Below are positions 35,088-46,419 of a stretch of 64,000 nt of DNA, in pieces. Source of the stretch: Gracilaria gracilis. Its lineage: Eukaryota; Rhodophyta; Florideophyceae; Gracilariales; Gracilariaceae. The notes beneath the pieces are model-generated. The model saw nothing but the letters and a program-made list of their open reading frames with translations, ran no database searches and was not told the DNA's origin. The stretch lies in contig JARGSG010000003.1 of assembly GCA_030374805.1 (NCBI GenBank), positions 62,001 through 126,000 on the forward strand. The letters run 5' to 3'. The position numbers and the translations under genes are program-made. Each line of letters opens with the position of its first letter. Positions within the stretch are counted from its first letter, which is position 1.

Positions 35088-37280
35088 TTAGTTTCCCTGG
35101 GCTTCTGCCTGCGGCTGCTGCTCAGGTTCCTCGAGCACGAGTGCTTGGGCACGTTGGCCTCGGGGTCCCGCAACAGCGGTGGTTGGATCGTCCACGACGC
35201 GATGTACCGGTGCTACCGGATGAACCGGCTGTGCCGGAGCACGCTGGTATGTCGGCGCTGTCGGTAAGACGTGGGCGAAGTCTGTCTTGGCACGGAGATA
35301 CGACGTCATTGGGACGGAACGCTTCTCCTCTGGAGTGAGGCCCTCATAGTTTACCGTCACCTTGCCCAGGTCTCTCAGAAAGAGGAGGCACTGGGGTGAC
35401 GTGTGACCATGGGTATAGCAAAGATGGCATATCAGCGCTATCAATGCTTGCCTACCCCGTCGAAGGGGCTCACTCCGGTTATCCGTGAAACGTTCCGCTG
35501 GGCGGGTTTCCTGCCATCCTTGTCGTTGGAAGCGGGATCCTCCGCTCGAGTACAGGATGTAAGGCCCGCGAACTCGGGGGACATCGGCATAAAGCACGGT
35601 GCCTTCCTGGGTGGTCTCGAAAGGGGCGTCCGTCGTCGAAGGAAGGTCCGTTGTCAGAATGAAGGCGATATCGGCGATAAGGGCGAGGTGGAAATTATCG
35701 TACTCCTTCGGAGGTGCATCATCCGCGACGAGCGAGAGAGATGGGGATTTCATTTCCATCAAAAACGCCTTGGCGAACTTAGACCGAGTACTCGAAACTC
35801 TGGCGCGGAGGGAGTCACCTTGGGCTCTTGCATACTGGTTGAGATCCAGGTAGGTGATCTTTTTCCTGTCCTCGCGATCGCGGGCGACCAAAGTCCGGAT
35901 AGCCGAGTCGAATCTGTCGATGAACATCGTATAACACTCTGTAGCGGCATAGACATTACCACAACGGTGGAGAGACTTGTTCAGGCGTACCGAAAAATCG
36001 GTTTCCGTCTCGCTTGAGCGTTGACGTATGTCTCGCAAGGCGATTATCGCGGACTGAATGACACCATTCGTGGCATATGACCGTAGCAGGTATTGCACCG
36101 CTTCGGGCCAGCAAGTAACCTCTCCTTCAGAGGCACGCGAAGAACCTCTTACAGAGTGATACTGGTCCTCGGCCACACTACGTAAGAAATACGGTAAGAC
36201 AATGTAGGCCTGTCTCTCATTCATCCCGAGTATATCAGCTTCCGCGACGAAGCGGGCGAGAAAATCTGGCACCAAGATTGGGTTTTTTCTAGTAAACAAC
36301 TGGTTGCGAAGCGAGAGCTGCATCCGTTTGATGCAGTCCTTCCGTCCACGGGGTGTTCGATCCAAAGAAAAGTCCTTAAAACGGTAATAACGGTATGAAA
36401 ACAGCTTCTCGTAGAGAGGGTTGGTGGGCTTCAGGACTTTCAAGCGCGCGTGCTTCCGTCTTTTTATACGAGCCCGGACCCCAACTTGCGTGACTGCAGA
36501 CCGCTTAGACCGTGACGCCCGTATAGAATGGTCATCGTGAGATGACGAATCTGACGAGTCAGCTTTGTCCGAATTGTTCGGGTCCGCATCCGACGAATTC
36601 GACGAGTCTGAGCCCTGATCTTCCTGTTGGTCCTTCCGCCTGCGGCGGTTGTTTTCGTGTGCCGAGTTCTTGGCCCTGTGCGATACAGCGACGGGCTCCG
36701 CCGGAGTGGCAGCATCCATAAGAGTGGTTTGCTACAGCATCTCCAGGCGCTCCCTTACGCGATCAAATCGGTCCTAAATTCCTTCTACGAAGGAGGCGGG
36801 TTGACCTAAGCACTCCAACATTTTGTTGACGTCGGACCGTAACGTACGGAGATCCTCAAAAACACCCGTTGCAAGGGAGACTTCCGCCTGTTGGCGTAGC
36901 ATGTTGACTACCCCTACAAGGGAGTTGTGAGCAGTGCGCAGCTGACGCAACTGCTCGTCCAGAGTTGTACCCTGGGGAATGTTGTCCTTCTCCTGATAAA
37001 GCTGAACCACCGCGCCCGCGGGTGCAGCCGTAGCAAACGGAGCGGCGGCAGCAACGGCCGGGGCCGGACCAACACCATCAGTAGAGAAAAGCAACGGGGC
37101 AAAGGGAAGTGTCCGGTGCGCCGGTTGTTGGCCCGACGTCTTGGACGGATTATTCACACCAAGGGTGGAGCCAGTACGCCTGGGGATGCATGAGATGAAC
37201 CGATAATCCGTAGTGACACCACCACTGTGGGAACGACTGCGAGTAACCGAAGCTTCTGTCTTAGAAGGTTTTCGAGACAT
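35088..37280 (-). pseudogene. Gypsy Gag polyprotein
   Basis: About 731 codons in one frame, broken by two TAGs (36774-36776 and 36732-36734) and no frameshift. The N-terminal part is Ala/Pro-rich. An acidic Ser/Asp region (SDSSNSSDADPNNSD) is followed by the capsid-like retrotransposon Gag domain, which contains NPLYEKLFSYRYYRF and FLARFVAEAD. A zinc knuckle, CHLCYTHGHTSPQC, lies near the C-terminus, which is Pro/Gln-rich. Both stops are one step from CAG. Confidence 0.8.
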
Positions 37281-37379
37281 GATTTCTCAACCAACCGTGC
37301 AACGGGAAACTTCCAGAAGTAGAAACGAAACCTCAGAGAGGGAAAACACACACGAGTACGTGGTAAACCAACTATCCGA

Positions 37380-37397
37380 TTCTAAGTCGGGAGACCA
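37380..37397 (-). other. Primer-binding site of the gypsy element
   Basis: Three bases inside the LTR, the minus strand reads TGGTCTCCCGACTTAGAA, with the expected TGG complementary to a tRNA 3' CCA end. The primer tRNA was not identified. Confidence 0.6.
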
Positions 37398-37400
37398 CTT

Positions 37401-38168
37401 TGAAGTGCAACGCTAGAGGCGGAAAGACACCCCGAAGACGTCCGAGATCTTCCTCTGTAAGAGGGTAGCCAGCAGACAGAGCCTCGCTGGCAAGGGACGA
37501 CAAAGTCGGGTGTAAGCCGAGGCTAAGCCGTCACGATGGGCGTAGAGAGTTGAGCAAGAATCGGTGTTGGCACCACGTGTATTGGTGAACTGGTTCTCGA
37601 GAGAAGCACGACTCCACGGAAGTGGGAAAAGAGAAAAGGAATCCGCGAGAGCGGAGGATGGAGAGAAGGAAAAAGAGGAAAGGGGAAAAAGGCTACGATA
37701 CACACCGGGGTTATCCCTGTACAGGGTCGAACGCGACACAAGCGGAAAACACTCCCACGAATGGGTTTTGTTAGGTGACGCAGGGAGGATACACTACCCG
37801 TAGGCAACGGAGCCTCTCTCCTGGAAGCAGTCGATGACAGCCGAAGGGGGAGAAGTATAGAGCCAACCCTGGTGGGGGAATCTTACGGTGCATGGCGGCG
37901 AGGTCGCCGCCATGCTAAGTAGGGAGCTCGGGCCAAAAAGTAATTAAATACACTAACTAAATTAGGCCCACGCAAAGTGGTAATTACCCATGCGCCGTGG
38001 CGCCCGTCCCACCTGTACGTGGCCAACCTCCCGGCTCAACCGTGTCCCACGTGTCCTTCCCACTACAGTGGTTGTTACTATTCATATCCTCTTATTGGGA
38101 GCACCCGTCCGACATGTCGGAAAATGGCTAAATAGTCATAAACCTCCATCAGAAAGCGTTGCACTACA
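37401..38168 (-). repeat. 5' LTR of the gypsy element (768 bp)
   Basis: Begins TGTAGTGCAACGC and ends GCGTTGCACTTCA on the minus strand, so it has TG...CA ends inside a short inverted repeat. It is clearly homologous throughout to the solo LTR at 58180-58941, including a shared ACACCGGGGTTATCCCTGTA segment. Confidence 0.9.
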
Positions 38169-39272
38169 TTTTGAACGACGAAAATGTGACTGCATCCAGA
38201 GGCTGCGTCTTACCCGATGTGTGTGCGGGTAAAGTGTACACCACTACATTGTTTTCATACAATATGTCTCGAACCTTCAACGAAATATGCGCACGGTAAG
38301 CATCATAGACGAGTAGGACCTTCCTATTATTTTCCGTTAGATCCTGTATGTATTCAACAAACTTGTGTGCCCAAGATGGAAAATTGATGGAGTCCACTCC
38401 GCCATTCTCTGTCTTCGTCGCGAGCACAGCCATTCGTGGCAGATTAACAGCTGGTGATTCTTCATGTGCACAACCATCACGCAGAACCGTGCGGTACGGT
38501 AATCAATTTTCCTTCACGACGACGAGCATAGGCTCTACTTCTCACTTTCGCTCACGACAGGCATTAATGTAATGCGTTGCTTGTACAGAAAATGATTCAG
38601 TACAACATCGCGGGCACCAATCCTGGGCATGATCCTCTTACTTGCGGAGGCACCTTTGATATACTTTTCAGGGGTTACTACTACTTCGTCCAGATTCAAA
38701 ATTCGACTGGAATCAATATTGTGCTCTTTGATTAGAGCCATAACAGTCGCAAAATGGTGTGTGAGTGCCTCCGCATTGACTGTTGGAAATCGCTTTGATT
38801 CTTGACGCAGTGGTTTGCAAAAAGTTAATGTTTTTGAGTGTCGCCGGCGGAAAGGACGAAGCCAAGAATCTGATAACCTTCCTTCGTTGAATGGGAGATG
38901 CTCTTTTTGGGCGGGTGTCATTTGAGCACAGTACAATTGTACTGCTTCACGAAGGTGGTTTTGGTTCAATGGGGTGCCTCGTTCGGCTTAACTCCGTATA
39001 AGCTCTACAATTTTGTGCTCTTCATCAGCTGTAAGTGCATGTTTGCGTCCTCTTGGGCGAGCCAGAAAGGTATTTTGACGGTAGTGAAGGGTGGATACCG
39101 GTACACCATGCTGCTGGGATGGCTCACGGTAGGACCTCCCCTGGCGTACGAGGTCAATTGCAAGAGATATCCTGTGCTTCCGAGACATGGCAGGAGGAAG
39201 GAAACTGATCTTGTGGGTGAAATTCTGAGAAAGAAAGCCAGCAACTCTGTGGCCTCCTGGCATGAATTGCAT
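38169..39272 (-). pseudogene. Pogo/Tigger-type (DDE_1) transposase
   Basis: The N-terminus carries a psq-type helix-turn-helix (SRKHRISLAIDLVRQGRSYRE). A CENP-B-like second DNA-binding region (WLRPFRRRHSKTL) follows, then the catalytic core: ILNLDEVVV holds the first Asp, VLLVYDAYRAH the second, and PAHTSGKTQPLDA the third-residue region. An in-frame TAA lies at 38988-38990 and a frame change near 38500. The gene is cut at 38169 by the gypsy LTR, so the C-terminus is missing. Pogo elements insert at TA; terminal repeats were not found. Confidence 0.85.
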
Positions 39273-39289
39273 CCATTTGGATAACTACG

Positions 39290-40465
39290 GGCGCCATTCG
39301 CTTGAAAAGTGCGCGCTTTGGGGTTTGAAGTGCGCCAAATTCATTTTTATATTTGGTTTTTAAATCTATCCACAACTTTTATGGATAAAACGATGAATGG
39401 GCAGGTGTCTCGGCGGTCGAAGGTGGAATCCTGGGTTTTTACATGATTTTAAAGCATTCAAGTTATGGTGTAGCGTTCAAATATTGGTGCACCCTCCCTT
39501 TCCAGGTTATTGCAACTCTAAACAAGTATCTTTGCGAGAAAGGAAGAAAAGCAGAATCACAACCCTACAAGCAGATGGAACCGCCCGGGTGGACAGAGAA
39601 AAATTGCCCACATCGACAGGAAAAACGAACAACCGTGGACATTTGGTTGCGAAACGCCTCGAAGGGTCTGAGAACGATGTGCGGAACATATCCATGTTGT
39701 GTGAGGACGCAAACGTTTATGCTCATACTGCGTTTGAAGAAGCTTTAGCCAACTTGTACCATTTAAACGAAATATACGGACCTGCGCTTGGTTCAAACTC
39801 TATAGTGCAGGTGAAGGGCCAGGCCAATTTATAGTGCATTAATTGAATAGAGGGTGTCCCTACAGCACTTCGGTACTCTGCAGAGATCGGATGTACGCAA
39901 AGAAAAGCCTGTAATGATACCAGATTCCTTCGAAATCCTCGACGCTTTCGACCGCGAAACGAATGAGTGTTAGATTTGTAGCAAAGTCCCGAAAGAACAT
40001 TATGTTAGTGTCTGCCAGGATTGCACCGACCAATTCGAAGACTTTGGTAAAAGTTTGTGGTATTTTGTGTGGAGGTGGATAAAGTTTACCAATGCGTTCG
40101 GTGTCGCGTTTGTCCCTTTCGGGCAGTATATGGTCGATAAGGAACCTTAGTGAGGAAGAATGGGATAAGAGCATAGGATGTTTCAAACATAGATTGAATT
40201 TGTTTTCATTTCACCATGCAAATGAAACTCGTGGAAAGTGTGACGTCTTTCACTAGATGTAAACCTCTTTCGACGCTTGGGGTCTCTTTTTGAATGGCTC
40301 TTGCACGGGAGTATAAAACAAAACAGTGCATGACATGGTGTCTTCGCTCACAAGCTTTGTCACAAAACGGTCAACCGTAAAAGAGTCATCCTGGAGTCGG
40401 ATTCGGATGCCACACCTGATGATGTTCAATCTTTTTTCTTCGATGAGTAGCTTGATAATGAAATT
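39290..40465. other. Unassigned stretch between pogo and the recombinase remnant
   Basis: Frames at 39397-39834 (plus) and 39860-40186 (minus) are of moderate length but resemble nothing I know. The 3' half of the first contains a helical segment (AFEEALANLYHLNEIYG). They may belong to the recombinase element or to pogo flanks. Confidence 0.3.
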
Positions 40466-41998
40466 GTGCCTCTGACCCAACTTCAGTCCGCGTGCGCGAG
40501 AGATGACCCACAAAACCGCTTGAATTCTTCTTTGGGTTCTCACGATGAGGATGTTTCAGGTCTCGATATGGCGCCGTCGCGATTGAAAGGAATCCTCGGC
40601 GCTCAAAGAAAATATTTGCCGACACAGACGGCGAAGAAGGTACTGATCTACGGCAAGAAACGAGAGGTTATCCCCGTTAAGGCAAACAGGGTGGCAATGT
40701 CTAGAGAAGAGTCGTGGACACAGATGATCGGCGATTGTTTGCCGATTGAAAGCAGTTTCTTCCACAGTGCTGAGGGGAGAATGGAAAATCGGTCTGTAAA
40801 GCAGCGTGAAAGTGTCGTGTACAATGGATTAAAGTTGACCATTAATAATTGCGCTGATATGGAGACCGTCTTCGACATACGGTTTCGTTCTCCAGTCGTC
40901 TTCAGTGGGAAGAAGTCATTAGAGTTCGATGGTTTACGGCTGCGGGGCAATTCATGCGTTTTACAATAGGTCTTGGTCTCCTTGACCAACCCGACGGCAT
41001 AAGGAAAATGTCTTGTTCCGCGCACTTGCGGATTGTGAAGCCGTACAATGCTTCATTAATTATTTCACCCTTACCGCATCACCGTATACGGTATCGGGCA
41101 AGTGTAATAATTTGCTGGGTATTATACATGTTGGAAAGATACGTATGGACGATATGGATCGGATTCAGTCACAACTTGAGGCAGTGGGGGAATATCTCCG
41201 TGGTGGTGCTGCTGCTTCGAAGCGTGCAGGCCGGCGAAAAAGTCGTCGCCACCGCATGATCGACATATCATCTAACAACCACAATCTTCTTTTTGATGCG
41301 GATTTAAGGGAAGCATTATCAATTGCTCGACACAAGTTGCAAGATATAATGAACACCTACCGAATCGACGAGGCACGTGAGAAAGGAAGGTTTGCTCGCA
41401 GGCTCGACAAATGCGAAGATTTGCGACATAAGTGGTGTCTAAACTTTCTGGTGGCGATCGTTTTTTTTGTGGTGGACAAATACCGCAAGCTATTGCAACC
41501 TCGCAACTACCGACAGACGCGCAAATCGACCGTGTGGAGATAACGGGATTTGCGGACTTCTTTAGTTTACGGTGCGAGTCTCATAAGACGGAACGGGATG
41601 CCAATTTTCCTCTTTTGTTGTTTCCGATATCGATGAAGCCGTTGATTGAATTTCGCCGAAAGGTGATGCGGTCTTATCTGCGAGACAAGTTTAGTTTCAT
41701 CGATGATAAGGGAGACATCAGACTAGTATTGAAATCTAAGAATGGAACGGTGTTGGAAACTAGGCAAATCACGAACTCGATTCGCAGTGTTATAGTTTAC
41801 CTTAACAAGCGTTACGAATTTGTTACATGCATGACTGTGCGAGTGAGCTTTGCTACGTCAATGGTGCATGCCTTTCGGCATAAGCGAGTTGGAAAGGATT
41901 TATCTCAAGAAAAGTTTTTGGAGCTACTCGCGAACCGAATGAATACTAGCGCTGAACAGCTTCTTGATGCATATATTCATATAATTAGAGCAGACTAA
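40466..41998 (+). pseudogene. Tyrosine recombinase (Crypton-like) remnant
   Basis: Several overlapping frames (40466-40969, about 40954-41030, 41013-41460, 41432-41998) read as one protein with three frame changes. The middle part has a helical core-binding-like domain (CFINYFTLTASPYTVSGKCNN). The catalytic part has GGQIPQAIATSQLP, the expected position of the first catalytic Arg but with Ile here. It also has TVRVSFATSMVHAF with a candidate second-box Arg, and a C-terminal MNTSAEQLLDAYIH with the candidate nucleophilic Tyr. The layout is that of eukaryotic Crypton-type tyrosine recombinases. Sequence resemblance is moderate and the Ile would inactivate it. It ends at the TAA at 41996-41998. 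Confidence 0.5.
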
Positions 41999-43259
41999 GA
42001 GAAAGGTGTTCAACTGGCCATGGAACACTTCATGATAGTCATGAAAGAAGAAGAGCAGAACGGAGACCACTGTGAGTAAAGTCGCATTGAATAGTTTAGT
42101 ATACAAGTAAACAAAGTACACAATTGTGTTTCCTAGAATTGAAGCAAAGGAAGCGGCGGCGGAGAAACACGTGAGAGCAAACGCAGTGGGTCCTACAAAC
42201 TTTTTCTTCAACAGCATCAACACGCCAGCCACGATGAGGCCGGAGGCGGCCGAATTGGTTCCCTGCAACACAATCTGCGCTCTTTCGATGCGGCGTACAC
42301 GCTACCAAAACGGCAGCAAGCCAATTTGAATGAGAAGACCGGAACCGAACAATTCCAGCGAGCCGAAAAATGCACCCTTGATCGTGATGATGGCGGCGCC
42401 CAGGAACGGCGCCATGTTGAACATGGGGCCGGGGATACAGCCCAACAGTGCAAAACCGGCCAGGATGACGGAGGTTGGTAAGAGATCAGAAGTCAACGAT
42501 TTCACTGCGTGAAACGGTTCGTCGGTGGGGTGGTTGGTAAAGAGGGTAAAAAGGGTGTGCTACGCGGGGTGTGTGTTATTGAGCATACGTATTTCACTAG
42601 CATGGGGACGACAATGGCACCGCCTCCAAACACGCACAGTCCGATGCGCCAAAAGATCTTGAGCACGATGAAGCCCAGATCAGAGGGCCGCAATGCGGCG
42701 ATGATGACGGTGATGAGAGCGCAGTTGCAGAGCAGAAAAATTCCGGTGGTACGCGCTCCAAAAAGGTGGACCGCACCACGCGCAGCGCGCCTGACGACGA
42801 CGACGGCGTGTCTGACGACGACGACGGCGTGTCTGACGACGACGACGGCGTGTCTGACGACGACGACGGCGTGCCTGACGACGACGACGGCGTGTCTGAC
42901 GACGACGACGGCGTGTCTGACGACGACGACGGCGTGTCTGACGACGACGACGGCGTGTCTGACGACGACGACAGCCTGTCTGAAGACAACGACGGCGCGT
43001 CTGAAAACAACGATGGCGCGTCTGACGATGACGGTGGCGCGTCTCACGATGAGGACGGCGCGTCTCACGACGACGGCGCGTGCACGAGCTTTTGGTGCAG
43101 GAGTTCTACGTGCACCTGCGGTCCGCCGAATGCGATCATCGTCAGCGGCCAGAAAGTGCGCAGGAAGCGACGGAAGGTGGGATTTGTGGCGTCGTTCACT
43201 GAAGACGCCGTGGGCAACTGCGGCGCTTCCTCGTCGTCGCGCTCATGGACGACGGCCAT
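41998..43259 (-). pseudogene. Chromate (CHR family) ion transporter, disrupted by a minisatellite
   Basis: CHR proteins are membrane transporters that export or take up chromate or sulfate. The N-terminal conserved block (FRRFLRTFWPLTMIAFGGP) is near 43200. The second half starts FGARTTGIFLLC and includes LKIFWRIGLCVFGGG near 42620, IPGPMFNMAPFLGAAI near 42430, and LLIQIGLLPFW followed by QIVLQGTNSAASGL. A 21-bp minisatellite sits between the two parts, replacing most of the first domain. The frame changes after the repeat, and a TAG at 42302-42304 follows LLPFW. Between 42600 and 42495 the conserved frame shifts, with GTATGC...CACGCAG sequences that could be an intron, although the phase does not fit cleanly. 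The 3' end is uncertain. Confidence 0.75.
42790..43080. repeat. 21-bp minisatellite within the chromate transporter
   Basis: About nine near-perfect units of CTGACGACGACGACGGCGTGT are followed by about five diverged units toward 43080. On the minus strand it encodes repeats such as SSSSDTP or VVVVRHA, depending on frame. The gradient from identical to diverged units suggests recent expansion at one end. Confidence 0.9.
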
Positions 43260-43479
43260 GACGGTGTCTGCTCAGCAAAGGCGAAAATGGAGAACACGAT
43301 ACGCACGGAGTATCATAGATCCCTTCAAGAACAACTTGAAAGCTACACGTATAGGTACTGCTAAATCAATGAAACCTGTACACGTGTCATACTACAAACC
43401 CCAAGAGAAGGAGAATACAGGTGCTGCACTAAACTTAACCAGAGCGATCATAGCCCCTGCTTTTTTGAAGCACGGATAG

Positions 43480-44620
43480 CATTTCCGCTGCCGCCGCCAA
43501 GAGAGCCATCATCCGCGTTCAATGTGCAGCTAGCGAACCTCCTACCTTGACGTGTTATGGCAATCATTTTAGACGCTGACCACCAAGCGCTGCTCTAGCA
43601 AGCCGGGCTCCACCCCTACAACCCTGGATAGAACGGCAGCATTGGGGTGGATCAGTGCCCGCCGCCGCTCTGAGGAAAAGCGGAGGGCAATTCCGTGTTC
43701 AGGTTCTTGTTTTTATACCAATTCTCAGCCCCCACAACATGACGGTTACAATCTATAGTGCTGATTTGATCAATTCACTCACCTTACAGGTGCTTTCAAT
43801 AGGGTCTACCAAGGGTAAACGATAGGCAACTGTTCTTGCGACCGCTTTGGATAACAATCAACGCTTTTAATACGAGTAAGTACATCGAAGTCCTGGCACG
43901 ATTCGGTCAGAGTCATGTTCCAGTGAGCACTTGTTCGCAAGAAGTTCTTTGGGGAGATTAACGGACGCACGTTCAATTCGTTCTTCCGCAAAACTGTTTG
44001 ATTCCTCTTAGACGCGGTTAAAGCGCATGGAGCACCTACAAGGGATGCAATAGGTGTCTTGCTTGCTTTGAAGGTCAACGAAGAGCAGAAAGGTTTCATG
44101 CAGAAACACAGAATCATATATCTTTCCGACTTTTTCATTCATCCTGAAGACCTTCTGTGTTTGGTTACCACCAGATGGTTCGATCCAGGCCTTTTCAAGA
44201 GCCGAATGAGTCTGTCCGCCCCTCAAACCTGTCGGGATTTCATTTGCACTCATCTGTCGGAATGACCAAAAATCTTTCTGTGGAATCAAGGCCCATGACT
44301 GTCCCAATCCGGTTAAAACATCGAGCTCTAATCTCTCCCGGAAATGTGTCTACGCTTTCTGGTGGTGGCGGTGGTCCGCATGATCCAACGTTTGCGGGGT
44401 CTCTCGAAGAAAAATCTTTGCATCATGTCCATTCTAACCTTGGCTCTCGAGCAGATCAAAGAGCATCGGACGTCATCCATCACACGCAAGCGTGGTACAC
44501 CCAATACGCATGTCACACGCGCCACAGTTCGAGGCCGTTTCACAAACTTATTCATCTTCTGCGCTCCAGATCTCTCAAGAACTGCCGGTTTCGACGCCTA
44601 TCACTCAACGTTAATACGGC
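43480..44620. other. Stretch without a recognised gene
   Basis: Short frames occur on both strands (for example 43806-44138 minus and 44157-44624 plus), but none resembles a known family. The plus-strand frame could be a degenerate 5' part of the following hydrophilic gene. Confidence 0.4.
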
Positions 44621-46402
44621 ATGAATCGTGAAGGACGACTCCAGCTAGTCCAGTTTCTTGGTGCACTAATTCACCAAGGATACACGTATGACCATCAGCC
44701 TGTGGTCCAGAATGTTGTGACCGAATCCAATCAGTTTCTGCCCCTTCATTCCATGAAGTAGCGAAACATATCTGAACCCACACACGAAATATATCCCGTT
44801 CCAACCGATGACAATGCTCTTCAAGACATAAGCTCTCGCTAAGCTCGTTACGTATCTCAGGAACCGCGTCCTGATAGCCACAGAGATGTTTATGTCCCAA
44901 GGCCCAATCGCCAATCACTTGAGGAGGTTGCACAAAACCACAGAGGTGATGTTAATCATGAGGAACATTCTGAAGTACGTAACTTGCCAGACAGTGATTT
45001 GGGCTCGCGCGGTCGTCCAAGAATGATTGTCAGTGAATCTCTTGATGGCGACACACATCTGCGTGCGACGAATTCTGAAAACCGCTTTACACATCATCAG
45101 ACTGAATATGAGCAGGATCACTATCTTCGTGCATTAGGAAATGATGTGCAATTCAGTTCCAGACAAGAAGACGGCGAGACTCATCACCGCACCAGTTCGT
45201 CGCCGGATAGTCAATTTAGCCAGGATGACCATGACATAAAACGAAGCGGTTTAGACCACAGTGTCGCTAATATTCACATGGGTGTGGGAGATCAACAGCC
45301 AGCTCTTGTTCAAACCGGGACATGGGAGCGCATCCACAATGAAGATTCAATGCACCAAGTGGAAATGCCTCGGGAGGTTCTAGACAACGATGAAGACGAT
45401 GCAGATGACGATCATATTAGTCACCCTCACACTGACCCTAACGGGACAAACTTTTATCATGCAAATGATGAAGAGGATGACCAGCTCACTCCACATCATC
45501 CATTCAGCCTGGTCAATCATGATGTTGGGCATTCGGAAGATGGCGAAGCACGGGACAATAGTCACACGCTGGGGCTTTCAGAGCCTCAGCAGGGAGTAGA
45601 TTTGCAAGTCCGACTTGTTCAGGAGCCACAAGATTGTTATTTGCCGCAGCTTCCCCGGTCATCCTCGACGGATCTGGAGCAACGAAATCATGGTCAGCAT
45701 TTAAGTCCCTTTTCTGCGCGCGATGAAAAGATGAAAAGCAGCCAGCTTGGGGTCATTTTAGAGAGTCAGAGAGCAGGACATTCATTGGGTCAAGATAGAG
45801 ACCGCGGAGCGCCTAGCGGCCCCCAACGCGCCAAGTCCGAGAAACAAATCACTAACAACTTGAGTAGGTCAGGAGAAAGTTTGAGGTTTACTGACAGTGA
45901 TAGCGCGGACAACTACACGAGACATGGTGGGTTTTATGCTGGGCGTGATGATGAAAACGGATACCTCAATCGTTGAGTGATTGCACGTATATTTGACAAA
46001 GATCCTGATGTTCATCAGCTTGGCTCGAGTGCTCGGGAACGTAGTGTGGCTGGCGAGATTAACGAATTGCCTGGGAGCGAAATGATCTCAAACGAAAGCG
46101 AGTTCATGCAAAAGCGCGATTTCAAGGAGGAAAACGAAGAGATTGGGAACGACAGGCTTGATGGTAGGGGCACTCGTGGAATGCTGGTCGCTGGAGCTTA
46201 TATGAACAGAGATAGGATGAGAAGAGGTTCACCGCTGTCACAACCTGCTGGTTTAAGATTATATACCAGCAACGAGGAAGATTACACATTGAACTCGCAA
46301 AATCGTTCATCGATTGATGGAAAAAATGTGCCGGTGAACCCGTCCGGCAGTGTCAGTTCAAGGGAGGGGATCCCCCTCGTGAACGCAGGCGCATACATTT
46401 AA
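44621..46402 (+). pseudogene. Unknown hydrophilic Asp/His/Ser-rich reading frame
   Basis: One frame of 594 codons from the ATG at 44621 to the TAA at 46400-46402. It is interrupted by TAG 44759-44761, TAA 44840-44842 and TGA 45974-45976, without frameshift. The protein is low in hydrophobic residues and rich in D, H, E, Q, S and R (DDHISHPHTDPN; HHQTEYEQDHYL), so it is probably disordered. It ends 18 bases from the convergent end of transposon copy 2 ORF1. I recognise no family. It may be an accessory ORF of another element. Long openness with only nonsense interruptions argues that it was once coding. Confidence 0.45.
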
Positions 46403-46419
46403 AGTAAAGAGAATCAAGC

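Larger units (their letters stand above)
33735..38168 (-). mobile_element. 5' part of a Ty3/gypsy LTR retrotransposon, truncated in pol
   Basis: Reading on the minus strand: 5' LTR (38168-37401), primer-binding site, Gag, aspartic protease and the linker before reverse transcriptase. The element stops at about 33735, just before the first reverse-transcriptase motifs. Reverse transcriptase, RNase H, integrase and the 3' LTR are absent. The 5' LTR lies inside the pogo transposase frame. Confidence 0.85.

Noticed and set aside
42790-43080. CRISPR-like array
   Set aside because: The 21-bp units are directly contiguous with no spacers, in a eukaryotic coding context; it is a minisatellite.
42509-43479. 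Plus-strand Asp-rich or Thr-rich frames across the minisatellite
   Set aside because: Products of the repeat read in the wrong direction; the minus strand carries the chromate-transporter motifs.
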